From Actinomyces graevenitzii C83 (GTDB taxonomy: Bacteria > Actinomycetota > Actinomycetes > Actinomycetales > Actinomycetaceae): a stretch of DNA of 64,000 bases. The stretch covers positions 372,001 to 436,000 of the forward strand of contig NZ_JH470338.1 in the NCBI RefSeq assembly GCF_000239695.1, in the 5' to 3' direction. Below are positions 52,167 through 61,845 of this stretch, piece after piece (the stretch's first letter is position 1; each line of letters begins with the position of its first letter). The notes beneath the pieces are model-generated. The model was not told the DNA's origin. It did not search any database and saw only the letters and a list, made by a program, of their open reading frames with translations. The translations under genes and the position numbers were made by a program.

Positions 52167-53537
52167 ATGGAGCTGACCTACCGTTACCTTGCCCCTTCAC
52201 GCCTGGACGCGGGCGGTCTCACTTTAGCTACTTCTGGTGGCTTTACCCCTAGCGGGCAGGTAGCTAATCCTTATTTTTTCTCTGGTTTTATGCGCCACCC
52301 TGACGTGGTTGGGGCCGGCCTGTTAGCGGTGGCACGCCTGGCACGCACCAGGTTTTACACGCCCCCCACTATGGGGCGTGGCGGTGAACCTACAGGCACA
52401 CTTGACCCGGTGGTTACTAGCACAGATGAGGGCCTGCGTTTTGAATCTTTCAGTGCCTGCTGTGGGGTCTATGCGCGCCTGGACGTTGACAAGGCCGCCT
52501 TGGATGCCACCCATTTGGGGGTGGGGGTAACTAATGTGGATGTTAACCAGCCTTTACGTGCGGCCTTAGCGTCACTGCGGGTAGGGGAGCCTTTACACCT
52601 GAGCGTGGGTCAGGCAGGGTTAAAAGCCACCACTTTGGATTACCAGGTACATGAAGAAAAAGTACCTTTGACGCAGCGGTGGCTTAAAAGTTTTGCCCAA
52701 ACCCAGGTGCTTAGTTCAAATATGGCTTTAGTGCATCGGTTAGACGCCACCCAGGCGCGGGCTTTTATTCGCGCCCTGCCGCGCTCTAGCTCTACCGGCT
52801 GCGTGATGTGGGCGGCTAAAGCCTTACGAGGCCTGCGCCTGGGCACAACCCCCACCCCGGCTAGCGTGTGCGTGGCCGGCCCTGAGCGGCTGCGAGTGTT
52901 TGAGCCTTTAATGCATCAGGTAACTTGTCTAGAAGCCTATGGGCCTAGCGTTGGCGAAAACAGTGAAGCAGTGGCTAGCCTGTGGGTGGCGCACCTGCCC
53001 GGGGCACGGCTAAATGTTGGGCTTAGCCCCGCTAAAACACGTGGTTTTTCGGGGGAAGGGGCAACGCTTGCACTACTAGGCTCCGCCCCTGAAAAAGACG
53101 ACGCCGCCTGGCTTAACACCCTGCTATCTTTCCAAGGGCGTATTGATGTGCCCGAGATAGCTATCCAAGTGGGGCTTAGCAAGCAGCGGGTAGCTGCGGC
53201 ACTGGCTTTGCTGGCCGCTAGTGGCCAAGTGGGTTTTGATGTAACCAACTCCAGCTACTTTCACCGCCCCTTACCGGTTAAAGACACGCTAGAAGCCATG
53301 CATCCACGCCTAGCCGGGGCGCGCGCACTACTAGATAAGGGAGCTATCAGACCCCAAAACAATCTGTGCTACCAGGTAGTTTCAGACGCCAACCACTACC
53401 AGGTACAAGCCCCCCAGAACCGTCTTAATATAGGCGCCTACCAGTGCACCTGCCCCTGGTGGCTAAAACACCGGGGCGGACGGGGCCCATGCAAACATGT
53501 TTTAGCCGTATACCTAAAACTTAAGGAAAACAAATGA
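52167..53537 (+). CDS. SWIM zinc-finger protein
   Basis: Cytosolic protein (456 residues) ending in a SWIM zinc finger with the CxC...CxH pattern (YQCTCPWWLKHRGGRGPCKH, about 430-450), which is likely to bind nucleic acid or protein. The long N-terminal part is all of unknown fold, with a winged-helix-like stretch (IQVGLSKQRVAAALALLAASGQ, about 330). Similar SWIM proteins occur in bacterial clusters with MoxR ATPases and VWA proteins (E. coli yehQ region); neither is seen here. AAGGGGG precedes the ATG, and its stop overlaps the next start (ATGA), so the two are translated together. Confidence 0.82.
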   Translation: MELTYRYLAPSRLDAGGLTLATSGGFTPSGQVANPYFFSGFMRHPDVVGAGLLAVARLARTRFYTPPTMGRGGEPTGTLDPVVTSTDEGLRFESFSACCGVYARLDVDKAALDATHLGVGVTNVDVNQPLRAALASLRVGEPLHLSVGQAGLKATTLDYQVHEEKVPLTQRWLKSFAQTQVLSSNMALVHRLDATQARAFIRALPRSSSTGCVMWAAKALRGLRLGTTPTPASVCVAGPERLRVFEPLMHQVTCLEAYGPSVGENSEAVASLWVAHLPGARLNVGLSPAKTRGFSGEGATLALLGSAPEKDDAAWLNTLLSFQGRIDVPEIAIQVGLSKQRVAAALALLAASGQVGFDVTNSSYFHRPLPVKDTLEAMHPRLAGARALLDKGAIRPQNNLCYQVVSDANHYQVQAPQNRLNIGAYQCTCPWWLKHRGGRGPCKHVLAVYLKLKENK

Positions 53538-56006
53538 ACCCAAAACGCCGGCCACAACAACTAGACCAATGCCAAGACTTTTGGGCCCTAGACCATTGGG
53601 TAGACACCCACCCAGACCAGTTCACCCTAGAGCAAGTCTACAAACGCATGGTTGAAATCAACCAAGGCCCACCAGAAGCATCACAACTACAACTATGCGC
53701 CAAAACAGACTCCTACTGGATAGCTGGCATAGGGTTCATACACCTAGCCCAAATGCATGGCGAGCTAAACCTAGAGTACAACCAAACCTACCAGACGGCC
53801 CTAATTGGCCTAACCCCCGCCCTGCAGATGCCACTTATGCGCGCAGATAAACACCTACGCCAAAAACTAGTGTGGCTCATGCTAGCCCAAGAAGGCAACC
53901 AAGGCCTATCCCTAGCCAAATGCGACAACTCCGCCACCCGCCCCGCCGGCACAATGGGCTGGTCACGCACACTAAAAACCTGTATCGACGAAGGCCTAAT
54001 TGAACGCGACCAGCTACTAGATACGCTTTTACAAATGCTAGCCGCAGACTTTCCCGCCACCCGAGCCGGCTGGTATTCACGCACTTTACGCATGCTAGCA
54101 ATGACCCCAAACGAAGCAGCTTCACGTCAAGCACCCCTATGTGCACTGCTAACAAGCCCAATCACAGCCACCACCACCCTGGCAGTAAACGAACTAGCAA
54201 AAACCTCCCACACCAACCAACTAGACACCACCCTTTTCCTACACCACTGCCCAGGCGCACTAACAGGCACCAAAACCAACGCCGTCGGGGTACTAAAAAA
54301 TCCTGCTAGACAACCTCAACGCCATAAACCCAAACCAAATACAGCCCCTACTAGACCTAGCCCTAACATTCCCACACCCCCAAGTCCAGCGCCTAGCCCT
54401 AGACCTAGCCGAACAAAGCCTCAAAGCCAAACTCATCGAACCAACACAACTAACCCAACTACTAGCCCAAACCCAGCTAGACCCCCTAACACAACCCACA
54501 GCCCAAAAACTACAGGCCACACTAACCACCCCCACCCCCCAAGACCCAACAAACACCAACACAGCAGAACCCACCCCAAAACCCAACGCACCAACGCCGT
54601 CACCAATCACAACCCCACCCACCCAAACAACCAAACTAACCCCCATAACCAGCCACAACCTATACGGGCAAACAACCCTAATAGCCCAAGAAGAAAAACT
54701 AGGCCTCAACTTCGAACTACTACTCAACTACCTAGCCACCAACCCAATCCAACCCACCCAACCCCTAACCAAACTAGCCACACGCCTAGCCAAAGGTAAA
54801 CCCAGACCAAAACAAATAATCGGACTCCTCCTACAACTAGCCCTCAACCCCCAAACCACAACCCAAAAACAACTAGCCTCAACCCTCAACAACCTAGAAA
54901 CACAAATACCAACCCTAATGCGCCAAAGAATCAACGAAATCGGCGCCCTACTAAAAAACCACCAAACCTACCAACTCCTCGCCACCCCCACCCACAACGA
55001 CGGAACCATAAACCCACTAACCCTAGTACAACGCACCCTACAAAACACCACCACCAACCCACCCCCAGCCGACCTAACCCAAGCCCTACTACGCCTAAAC
55101 CCCAACCACCCCGACACCCCAACCGCCCAAAACCTACTAAACCAACACAGCCACAAACTACCCCCCAACCAAACCAAACAAATAACCCAAGCCCTAAACG
55201 GCACCCTAGCCAAACAAGCCCAAAAATACCTAAACACCATAACCATCACATGGGTCGGCCAACAAGCCTACAACCCACGCACCGGCACACCCAAAACCAA
55301 AAACAACACCCCCATCTACGCCTACTGGCGCCCCCAAATAAACACCCCCACCCCACCCACAAACCCACAACTAACCCCCCTAACAGACACCACCAACACC
55401 GGCACAGACATTGAACCCCACCAATACACCCACCCCACCAACCCACGCCACCTAACCATCTGCCTACTAACCAGCCAATGGTACAAACAAGACAGCCAAC
55501 AACTAACCCCAAACTGCTACCAAGCCATAACCCAACACACCAACCACCTAGACCCACTCACCGCCCAACTACTACCCCTAGCCATGGGCGAAAACAAAAC
55601 CGAACTACGCACACTCGGCACCGAAACCCTCAACAACCTCACCACACACCAACAACTCAACTACAACGACACACTCACCGCCTTCCTCACCACAGCCAAA
55701 ACCATAAAACTAAACCGCTGGGCACAAGCCTTCAACGACCTAGCAAACCTCAACCCACAACTAAGCCTCAAACTACTACTAGACATACTCCCAACCCTGA
55801 ACCCAAACCAACCCGGCATCAACAAACTCCTAGCCACAACCACCACCCAATACACCCACGCCCAAACCCAAGGCTGGGCACCCCCACTAAACCAAAACAC
55901 CCACACCTGGCTAAACCAAATCACCGGCACAACCCAAACAGCCAAATACGCCCACACCCTAAAACAACTAGACACCAAAAACCCCACAGCGCTCGCGGTT
56001 GATTAG
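53534..56006 (+). pseudogene. Large SWIM-partner protein gene with extreme AC-rich coding strand and one frameshift
   Basis: Frame 1 (ATG 53534) encodes a helical-repeat-like protein to about residue 253, then reads low-complexity Pro/Thr to a stop at 54799. Removing one A from the A6 tract at 54295-54300 makes the frame continue, through ILLDNLNAINPNQIQPLLDLAL, without stop to 56006: a protein of about 823 residues. It is leucine-, threonine- and proline-rich with HEAT-like helices. The coding strand from about 54240 on is almost G- and T-free (55501-55560: 3 G, 6 T), with CTA, ACC, CCC, CAA and AAC codons. Coupled to the SWIM gene by ATGA. Function unknown; possibly the large partner found beside SWIM genes elsewhere. 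Confidence 0.7.
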
Positions 56007-56008
56007 GA

Positions 56009-56056
56009 CTTGGCGGTTGACCACAGCTTGGTGGCTGACCACAGCTTGGCGGTTAC
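56009..56056. repeat. 18-bp tandem repeat after the AC-rich gene
   Basis: CTTGGCGGTTGACCACAG, CTTGGTGGCTGACCACAG and a partial third unit, starting three bases after the stop codon. The AC bias ends abruptly here. Confidence 0.75.
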
Positions 56057-56182
56057 TGTGGCCAATGCGTCCTAACAGTCGGCTCTAGCACTGGAGTAAC
56101 CGGGGACTGGGTCTAGCGCTAGAACAACCGGTTCTAGTGGTGGAGCAATAACGTGCAGACTGGATTCTAGGGGTGGTTTTAT

Positions 56183-56220
56183 AAAAAAGGGGGGCTTGCA
56201 GCTAATGCTGCAAGCCCCCC
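56183..56220 (-). terminator. Rho-independent terminator of the E2/lpd operon
   Basis: Perfect 14-bp stem (GGGGGGCTTGCAGC with its complement, loop TAAT) followed on the minus strand by six T. It also separates the convergent AC-rich gene. Confidence 0.88.
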
Positions 56221-56248
56221 TAGAAACTGTTGGTTACAGTTTCTAGTT

Positions 56249-58039
56249 TTACAGTCCCAGCTCGCCGGCGAAGTCGCCCTCTTCCAAGCGCTTCTTGACG
56301 GTCATCAGGTAACGGGCAGCGTCAGCACCGTCAACCAGGCGGTGGTCGTAGGACAGAGCCAGGTAGCACACCGAGCGGATACCGATGGTTTCGTTGCCAT
56401 CAGCGTCACGCACCACGCGCGGCTGCTTGGTGATTGCCCCCAGGCCCAAAATAGCTACTTCAGGCTGGTTGATGATGGGGGTGTCAAACAGGGCGCCACC
56501 GCTACCAGTGTTGGTAATGGTGAAGGTGGAGCCGCTCAGCTCCTGCGGGTTGACCTGGTTGTCGCGGGTGCGGGCCGCAAGGTCGTTAATACGCTTAGCC
56601 AGACCCGGAATGTTCAGGTCACCAGCGTTCTTAACTACCGGAACCAGCAGACCACGCGGGGTGTCTACGGCAATACCGATGTGCTCTACCGCGTGGTAGG
56701 TAACTTCCTTGCCGTTGATAGAGGCGTTGATCTTGGGGTGAGCCTTGAGCGCCTCGGTGGCCGCCTGCACGAAGAAGGGCAGGAAGGTCAGCTTGGTGCC
56801 GTTAGCAGCCAGGAAGGCGTTCTTGGCGCGAGCGCGCAGCGAAGCGATCCGGGTTACGTCAACTTCCACCACAGTGGTCAGCTGCGCAGAGGTCTGCAGC
56901 GACTCGATCATGCGGGTGGAGATGACCTGACGCAGGCGGCTCATCTTCTCAGTCTTACCGCGCAAAGTGGTGTCCACAGCCGGCTTAGCAGCTGCCGGCT
57001 TTGCAGAGACCGGGGCGGGTGCAGCCGGGGCCGGAGCCTGGGCGGCAGCCTGAGCAGCAGCCTTAGCGGCGGCTTCCTGAGCAGCCTTCTCAGCGGCAAT
57101 CTGGGCGGCCTTAGCTTCCACATCTTCCTTACGGATGCGTCCACCAACCCCAGAACCGGTGACGGTGCTTAGGTCTACGCCCTTTTCACGCGCCAGCTTG
57201 CGTACCAGCGGGGTTACATAGGCCGAGTTAGTGACAACGCTAGGTGCCGGCTCAGCTACTGCAGCGGGAGCGGGCTCAGTTACCACAGCTGGTGCCGGTG
57301 CCTGAGCTACCGGGGCGGGAGCAGCCGGAGCTACCGGGGCAGGTACGGCCGGAGCGGGAGCCGGGGTGGGCTCTGCTGCTACAGGTGCCGGGGCAGGCGC
57401 AGCCGGGGCAGCGCCGGGAGCGCCAATGATGGCGATAGGAGTGCCAACATCTACGGTCTCGTCTTCAGGAACCAGCAGCTTAATAACTACACCGGAGACA
57501 GGGGAGGGCACGTCGGTGTCTACCTTGTCAGTGGCCACCGATACCAGCGGCTCGTCAGCCTCAATGGTGTCGCCTACAGCCTTGTACCAAGAAGAAACGG
57601 TGCCTTCAGTTACAGATTCACCCAGGGCCGGCATGGTTACCTCAGTGCCAGCGGTGTCGTCACTGTGGGCCGGGGTTGCAGCAGGCGCAGCTGGTGCCGG
57701 GGTGGGCTCTGCTGCTACAGGTGCCGGGGCAGGTGCAGCCGGGGCAGGAGCCGATTCGGCCACGGGCGCCGGCGCAGCTTCAGCGGCGCCACCTAGGCCA
57801 GAGCCGTCACCAATAATGGCGATGACAGTGCCTACGTCAACGGTCTCATCTTCAGGAACTAGGATCTGCTCAACTACACCAGAGACAGGGGAGGGCACGT
57901 CAGTGTCTACCTTGTCGGTGGCCACCGATACCAGCGGTTCATCGGCTTCGACGTGCTCGCCTACAGCCTTGTACCAAGAAGAAACGGTGCCTTCAGTTAC
58001 AGATTCGCCCAGGGCGGGCATTTCAACGGAATGTGACAT
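56249..58039 (-). CDS. sucB: 2-oxoacid dehydrogenase E2 (dihydrolipoamide acyltransferase)
   Basis: Core subunit of a 2-oxoglutarate (or shared pyruvate) dehydrogenase complex, 596 residues, the dlaT position of mycobacteria. Two lipoyl domains (about 1-77 and 132-207), each with [16 protein letters not shown] carrying the lipoylated Lys; Ala/Pro-rich linkers; a peripheral-subunit-binding domain (about 268-305, [16 protein letters not shown]); and the acyltransferase core with [15 protein letters not shown] near the end. E3 (lpd) is immediately upstream with 20 bp spacing; lipA and lipB supply its cofactor. No E1 gene lies in the window. Confidence 0.93.
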   Translation of the reverse strand: MSHSVEMPALGESVTEGTVSSWYKAVGEHVEADEPLVSVATDKVDTDVPSPVSGVVEQILVPEDETVDVGTVIAIIGDGSGLGGAAEAAPAPVAESAPAPAAPAPAPVAAEPTPAPAAPAATPAHSDDTAGTEVTMPALGESVTEGTVSSWYKAVGDTIEADEPLVSVATDKVDTDVPSPVSGVVIKLLVPEDETVDVGTPIAIIGAPGAAPAAPAPAPVAAEPTPAPAPAVPAPVAPAAPAPVAQAPAPAVVTEPAPAAVAEPAPSVVTNSAYVTPLVRKLAREKGVDLSTVTGSGVGGRIRKEDVEAKAAQIAAEKAAQEAAAKAAAQAAAQAPAPAAPAPVSAKPAAAKPAVDTTLRGKTEKMSRLRQVISTRMIESLQTSAQLTTVVEVDVTRIASLRARAKNAFLAANGTKLTFLPFFVQAATEALKAHPKINASINGKEVTYHAVEHIGIAVDTPRGLLVPVVKNAGDLNIPGLAKRINDLAARTRDNQVNPQELSGSTFTITNTGSGGALFDTPIINQPEVAILGLGAITKQPRVVRDADGNETIGIRSVCYLALSYDHRLVDGADAARYLMTVKKRLEEGDFAGELGL

Positions 58040-58059
58040 GGTCTTACTATCTACCTATC

Positions 58060-59433
58060 TCAGCCGTGGTTGTGTAAGGGCTTGCCGGCAAGTGCCATTG
58101 CGGCCTCGCCGAGAGTCTCGTTCTGAGTGGGGTGGGCGTGTACCAGGGCGGCGACGTCGTCGGCGTAAGCCTCCCAAGTAACCATCAACTGGCCTTCACC
58201 TACCTGCTCACCCATGCGGGCACCGATGGCGTGGAAGCCCACGATGGGGCCATCCTTGAGAGCTACCAGCTTGACGAAGCCCTGGGTGCCTAGGATCTGG
58301 CTCTTAGCGTTACCGGCTACGTTGAACTCACTGGTGACGACGGCGTCCGCGCCGTACTTGTCCTTAGCCTTAGCTTCACTTAGACCCACCGAGGCAATCT
58401 CAGGCTCACAGAAAGTCACCTTAGGAACCAAAGTGTCGTCAACCGGGCGGGTTTCTAGGCCAGCAATGGTTTCAGCGACCTGAATACCCTGGGCAAAGCC
58501 ACGGTGAGCTAGCTGCACGCCGGGGACAATGTCGCCCACAGCCCAGACGCCAGGGACATTAGTGCGGCAGTAGGCGTCAGTGAGCACGAAGCCACGCTCC
58601 ATCTTTACGCCCACCTGCTCAAAGCCCATGTTTGCGGTGACCGGGCCACGGCCGACGGCGATCAGCAGCACCTCAGCCTCGTACACGCCCCCGTCACGGG
58701 TGAACACCTTCACGCCGGTAGCGGTGCGCTCAACGCGTTCAAACATGGTGGAAGTCTTGAAAGCAATCTTGCGCTTACGGAACGCACGCTCAAGCTGCTT
58801 AGAAATGGCCTCATCCTCATTGGGAACCAGGTGGGGCAGGCCCTCAATAATGGTGACCTGGCTGCCTAGGCTGGTCCAAGCTGAAGCGAACTCAACACCA
58901 ATAACGCCACCACCCAAAATAATGGCGCTGGCCGGTACGTGGTCTAGTTCCAGAGCCTGCTCACTGGTGATAACCGGGTAGGAAATCTCCTGGCCGATAG
59001 TTTTAGAGGTAGAACCGGTAGCCAAAACCACGTTCTTACCACGGTATAGACGCCCATCAACCTCGACGGTGTCAGCGGCAACCAGGCGTCCCCAACCGGA
59101 GACATACTCAATGCCGCGTGAGGCAATTAGGCCCTGCAGGCCCTTATACATACGGTTAATGATGCCGTCTTTGTAGGCCTTAACTTTAGGCATGTCAATT
59201 CCCGTTAGCTGGGCGTTAATACCCAGGGCGGGAGCCTCACGTAAAGAATCTACAGTTTCAGCGGCATGTAGTACTGCCTTAGTGGGCACGCAGCCTCGGT
59301 GCAAGCAGGTGCCGCCAACCTTATCGGCTTCGATAAGGGCAACCTTGAGGCCAAGCTGGGCGCCACGTAGGGCGGCAGCGTAGCCACCTGAACCAGCGCC
59401 AAGGATAACCAAGTCGTACACGGTGTCAGTCAC
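58060..59433 (-). CDS. lpd: Dihydrolipoamide dehydrogenase (E3)
   Basis: FAD-dependent oxidoreductase of 457 residues that reoxidises dihydrolipoyl groups of 2-oxoacid dehydrogenases with NAD+. FAD-binding GAGSGGYAAALRGAQLG at the N-terminus; redox disulfide in GGTCLHRGCVP (Cys43 and Cys48); NAD-binding GGGVIGVEFASAW (about 174); FAD contact WAVGDIVPG (about 296); and the catalytic His-Glu in HAHPTQNETLGE at the C-terminus. Cotranscribed with the E2 gene. GAGGAGC precedes the ATG. A strong pepA terminator lies upstream, so the operon has its own promoter within the 169-bp gap. Confidence 0.96.
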   Translation of the reverse strand: MTDTVYDLVILGAGSGGYAAALRGAQLGLKVALIEADKVGGTCLHRGCVPTKAVLHAAETVDSLREAPALGINAQLTGIDMPKVKAYKDGIINRMYKGLQGLIASRGIEYVSGWGRLVAADTVEVDGRLYRGKNVVLATGSTSKTIGQEISYPVITSEQALELDHVPASAIILGGGVIGVEFASAWTSLGSQVTIIEGLPHLVPNEDEAISKQLERAFRKRKIAFKTSTMFERVERTATGVKVFTRDGGVYEAEVLLIAVGRGPVTANMGFEQVGVKMERGFVLTDAYCRTNVPGVWAVGDIVPGVQLAHRGFAQGIQVAETIAGLETRPVDDTLVPKVTFCEPEIASVGLSEAKAKDKYGADAVVTSEFNVAGNAKSQILGTQGFVKLVALKDGPIVGFHAIGARMGEQVGEGQLMVTWEAYADDVAALVHAHPTQNETLGEAAMALAGKPLHNHG

Positions 59434-59522
59434 GAAATGCTCCTCGCATTATGGGGGTCCGTCCCAACTGGGGCGGTAGGTGCATGACCTAATTGTCTCA
59501 TTGTTTAACAACGAGGTGTGCC

Positions 59523-59563
59523 AAAATGCCCGGCCGATCGGGACTGTAGTCCCGATCGGCCGG
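59523..59563 (-). terminator. Rho-independent terminator of pepA
   Basis: Perfect 16-bp stem (CCGGCCGATCGGGACT with its complement) with a two-base loop, followed on the minus strand by GCATTTTGG. Very stable; isolates pepA from the lpd operon. Confidence 0.8.
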
Positions 59564-59602
59564 TGATAGTGGTCACGACATGTCGTTATTTATGCTGTTT
59601 TC

Positions 59603-61084
59603 TTAGGCTTTGGCCTCAATGAAGGCCAGCATGGTGCGTACACCCGCGCCGGTACCGCCAGGCAGGTTGTAGCCCCAGGCGGCGCCGTCGTTATAAGCCG
59701 GGCCGGCCACATCCAGGTGAGCCCAAGGAGTGTCAGCCACAAATTCTTTAAGGAACAAACCAGCCTTAAGCATGCCGCCGGCACGGTTGCCCATAGTGGC
59801 GTTGGTCAGGTCAGCGAAAGGAGTGTCGTACTCGGCTGCCATGTATTCAGGTAGCGGCATGGGCCAGAAGTCCTCACCAGCAACCTTGGCGGCTTCAACC
59901 ACCTCAGTGCGGGTGCTCTCGCAGCCCATCACGGCCGAGGTGCGGTTGCCCAGCGCCACAATCTGGGCGCCGGTTAGGGTAGCAATGTCGAGCACGGCAT
60001 CAGGGTTTTCAGTTACAGCCTTCGCTAGCGCATCGGCCATAACCAGGCGACCTTCAGCGTCGGTGTTGGTCACTTCAACCGTCTTGCCGTTGAACATGGT
60101 GATTACGTCGCTGGGGCGAGTAGCGTCGTTAGCAGGCAGGTTCTCCGCAATAGCCAACCAACCAGTTACGTGCACATTTACGCCCAAGCTGGCGGCAGCA
60201 ATCACAGTACCCAGCACCGCAGCGGCGCCAGCCATATCCGACTTCATCTCAGGCATGGAGGAAGCAGGCTTAATAGATAGACCGCCCGAGTCGAAGGTGA
60301 TGCCCTTACCGATCAGAGCCACGTGGGACTTAGCGGACTTGGGGTGGTAGTCCACGCGTACCAGACGCGGGGGGTGAATAGAGCCCTTACCAACCCCGAT
60401 AATGCCGCCAAAGCCTTCCTTAACCAGCTGCTTTTCTTCCCACACCTGGTAGTCAACCGGTAGGTGCTTAACTGCTTGCTTGGCAAATTCGGCGAAATCA
60501 GCGGGAACCAGCTTGTTGGGCGGGTCGTTGACTAGGTCACGGGCAATGTTGACGCCATTAACTACTTTCTGAGCGCGCTCAATTTCTTCAGGGCAGGCGC
60601 CTAGAACGTAAATCTTGGCTACCGGCTCAGGTGAGGCGGGCACGCGTCGAGCCCATACATAAGCTCCCAGCAGGGCGCCTTCAGCTACCGCCACACTGTC
60701 TTGGGCAGTGGGGGTGGGGAAAGCAATAGCGGCGCTGTCGGTGCCAGATAGTTCACGGGTGGCGCGGCCAGCCGCGCGGCGCAACGTTTCCTGGCTTAGC
60801 GTCTGCTTACCAACACCAACTAGCAAAATGTTCTTGGCGCTTAGTCCAGAAACAATCGCAGCGGGTAGGCGCAGTACCTGGTCTAGTGAGGCCTTGAAAC
60901 CTAGCTCCTGAGCGGTTTCAGTCAGTTTTTGGACAGCTGACTGGCCTAGCCCTTCCAAGCCCTTGTGCTCGGGCAGGTGTAGTACGACGCCGTCGGCGCC
61001 GGCACTAGCCAGTAGGATCAAGTTATTTACCTCGACCGTGGTAAGTGCCTCTTTGGAAGCAATTAGTTCACTCATGCCCCTCAT
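59603..61084 (-). CDS. pepA: Leucyl aminopeptidase (M17 family)
   Basis: Cytosolic two-metal aminopeptidase of 493 residues, hexameric in the family. Metal-binding and catalytic elements: GKGITFDSGGLSIKP (Lys and Asp, about 263), SDMAGAAAVLG (about 283), and the signature NTDAEGRL (about 341). The N-terminal macro-like domain spans about 1-170. The ATG at 61084 has AGGACGGG upstream; the ATG at 61075 has the purine box too close. It is the pepB position of the mycobacterial pepB-dlaT-lipB-lipA-glnA block. Confidence 0.93.
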   Translation of the reverse strand: MRGMSELIASKEALTTVEVNNLILLASAGADGVVLHLPEHKGLEGLGQSAVQKLTETAQELGFKASLDQVLRLPAAIVSGLSAKNILLVGVGKQTLSQETLRRAAGRATRELSGTDSAAIAFPTPTAQDSVAVAEGALLGAYVWARRVPASPEPVAKIYVLGACPEEIERAQKVVNGVNIARDLVNDPPNKLVPADFAEFAKQAVKHLPVDYQVWEEKQLVKEGFGGIIGVGKGSIHPPRLVRVDYHPKSAKSHVALIGKGITFDSGGLSIKPASSMPEMKSDMAGAAAVLGTVIAAASLGVNVHVTGWLAIAENLPANDATRPSDVITMFNGKTVEVTNTDAEGRLVMADALAKAVTENPDAVLDIATLTGAQIVALGNRTSAVMGCESTRTEVVEAAKVAGEDFWPMPLPEYMAAEYDTPFADLTNATMGNRAGGMLKAGLFLKEFVADTPWAHLDVAGPAYNDGAAWGYNLPGGTGAGVRTMLAFIEAKA

Positions 61085-61132
61085 GTTACCCGTCCTCTAG
61101 GCCTTATGGGCCGTGTGGGCTGCACAGTTGCG

Positions 61133-61138
61133 TTAGAA
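61133..61138 (+). promoter_or_regulatory. -10 element of the downstream membrane-protein gene
   Basis: TAGAAT, 34 bp before the GTG at 61172; no good -35 is visible at the right distance. Confidence 0.4.
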
Positions 61139-61171
61139 TTCCTGGTGGTTACAAATGGGAAAGGTGTAAAC

Positions 61172-61654
61172 GTGGCTGATACTCAAGAGTGCACCCCAAG
61201 TGCCTCACCAGCGCGAACGGTTAAGGATGACCGTCGTACTGCTTATGGCTGGGGCAGGTTAATGGTGGTGCTCTATGCAGTGCTTGCGTTAGTTATCTTG
61301 ATTCCGGTTTTCAACACCACCGACTACCAACTAGGCACCTATATGGATTGGCTAGCGGTAGTGGTTTACGCGGTGATTGCTGTGGCCGTGGCGCATAACG
61401 GGCGACGCATGCGCATCCTAGGTGGGGTGGCTTTAGCTATAGCCACCATCCAGTGCCTGGTCGGTTTTGCTTTCAATGAGGCCACTTATGGTGCTGCCTG
61501 GGCTGGAGGCGGGGCGGCTTTAAGCTATGTGCCACTGGTGTCTTGCCTGCTAGGCGCAGTGTGGATGTGGGCCTCTAATCCGCGTCGTATCGTGCAAAAC
61601 GCTGAGCGTATTACCGACATCAAGCGTGAGCTGGCCGAAAAAACCGCTAGCTAA
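61172..61654 (+). CDS. Hypothetical four-helix membrane protein
   Basis: A 160-residue protein from GTG 61172, chosen because GGGAAAGG stands seven bases upstream; the frame is open back to 61106 but that part overlaps the promoter. A polar N-terminus (1-25) is followed by four membrane helices (about 28-48, 55-72, 78-98, 110-132) and a charged cytosolic tail ending ITDIKRELAEKTAS. Family not recognised. Divergent from pepA. Confidence 0.7.
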   Translation: MADTQECTPSASPARTVKDDRRTAYGWGRLMVVLYAVLALVILIPVFNTTDYQLGTYMDWLAVVVYAVIAVAVAHNGRRMRILGGVALAIATIQCLVGFAFNEATYGAAWAGGGAALSYVPLVSCLLGAVWMWASNPRRIVQNAERITDIKRELAEKTAS

Positions 61655-61797
61655 GCACAGGCTGCTAACCGCCAGATTAGCTAAGCCCCAGACTAACTAA
61701 GCCCCAGATGCGTAGGCTGAGCCTGGGTTTAAGCCCTACATGAGGCTATTAAAACTTCTAGACAGTGACTAGTATTAGACGGCGACTAGCGGCTAAC

Positions 61798-61835
61798 AAG
61801 TAGGGGCGGCTCCCAAAAGGAGCCGCCCCTACTTT
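61798..61835. terminator. Bidirectional hairpin between membrane protein and S9 peptidase genes
   Basis: Perfect 16-bp stem (AAGTAGGGGCGGCTCC with its complement, loop CAAAA), followed by TTTGCG on the plus strand and TTGTTAG on the minus strand. T-tracts are short, but the stem is very stable. Confidence 0.7.
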
Positions 61836-61845
61836 GCGTTAAGGC

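Noticed and set aside
54293..54934. Long minus-strand open frames in the AC-rich region (144, 68, 63 and 93-108 codons)
   Set aside because: They exist because the strand lacks G and T on the plus side, which removes stop codons on the complement. Products are Val/Gly/Trp low-complexity and match nothing recognisable.
56366..58181. Long plus-strand frames across the E2 gene (up to 276 codons)
   Set aside because: Shadow frames of the Ala/Pro-rich linkers and lipoyl domains; the minus-strand protein is fully explained by known domains.
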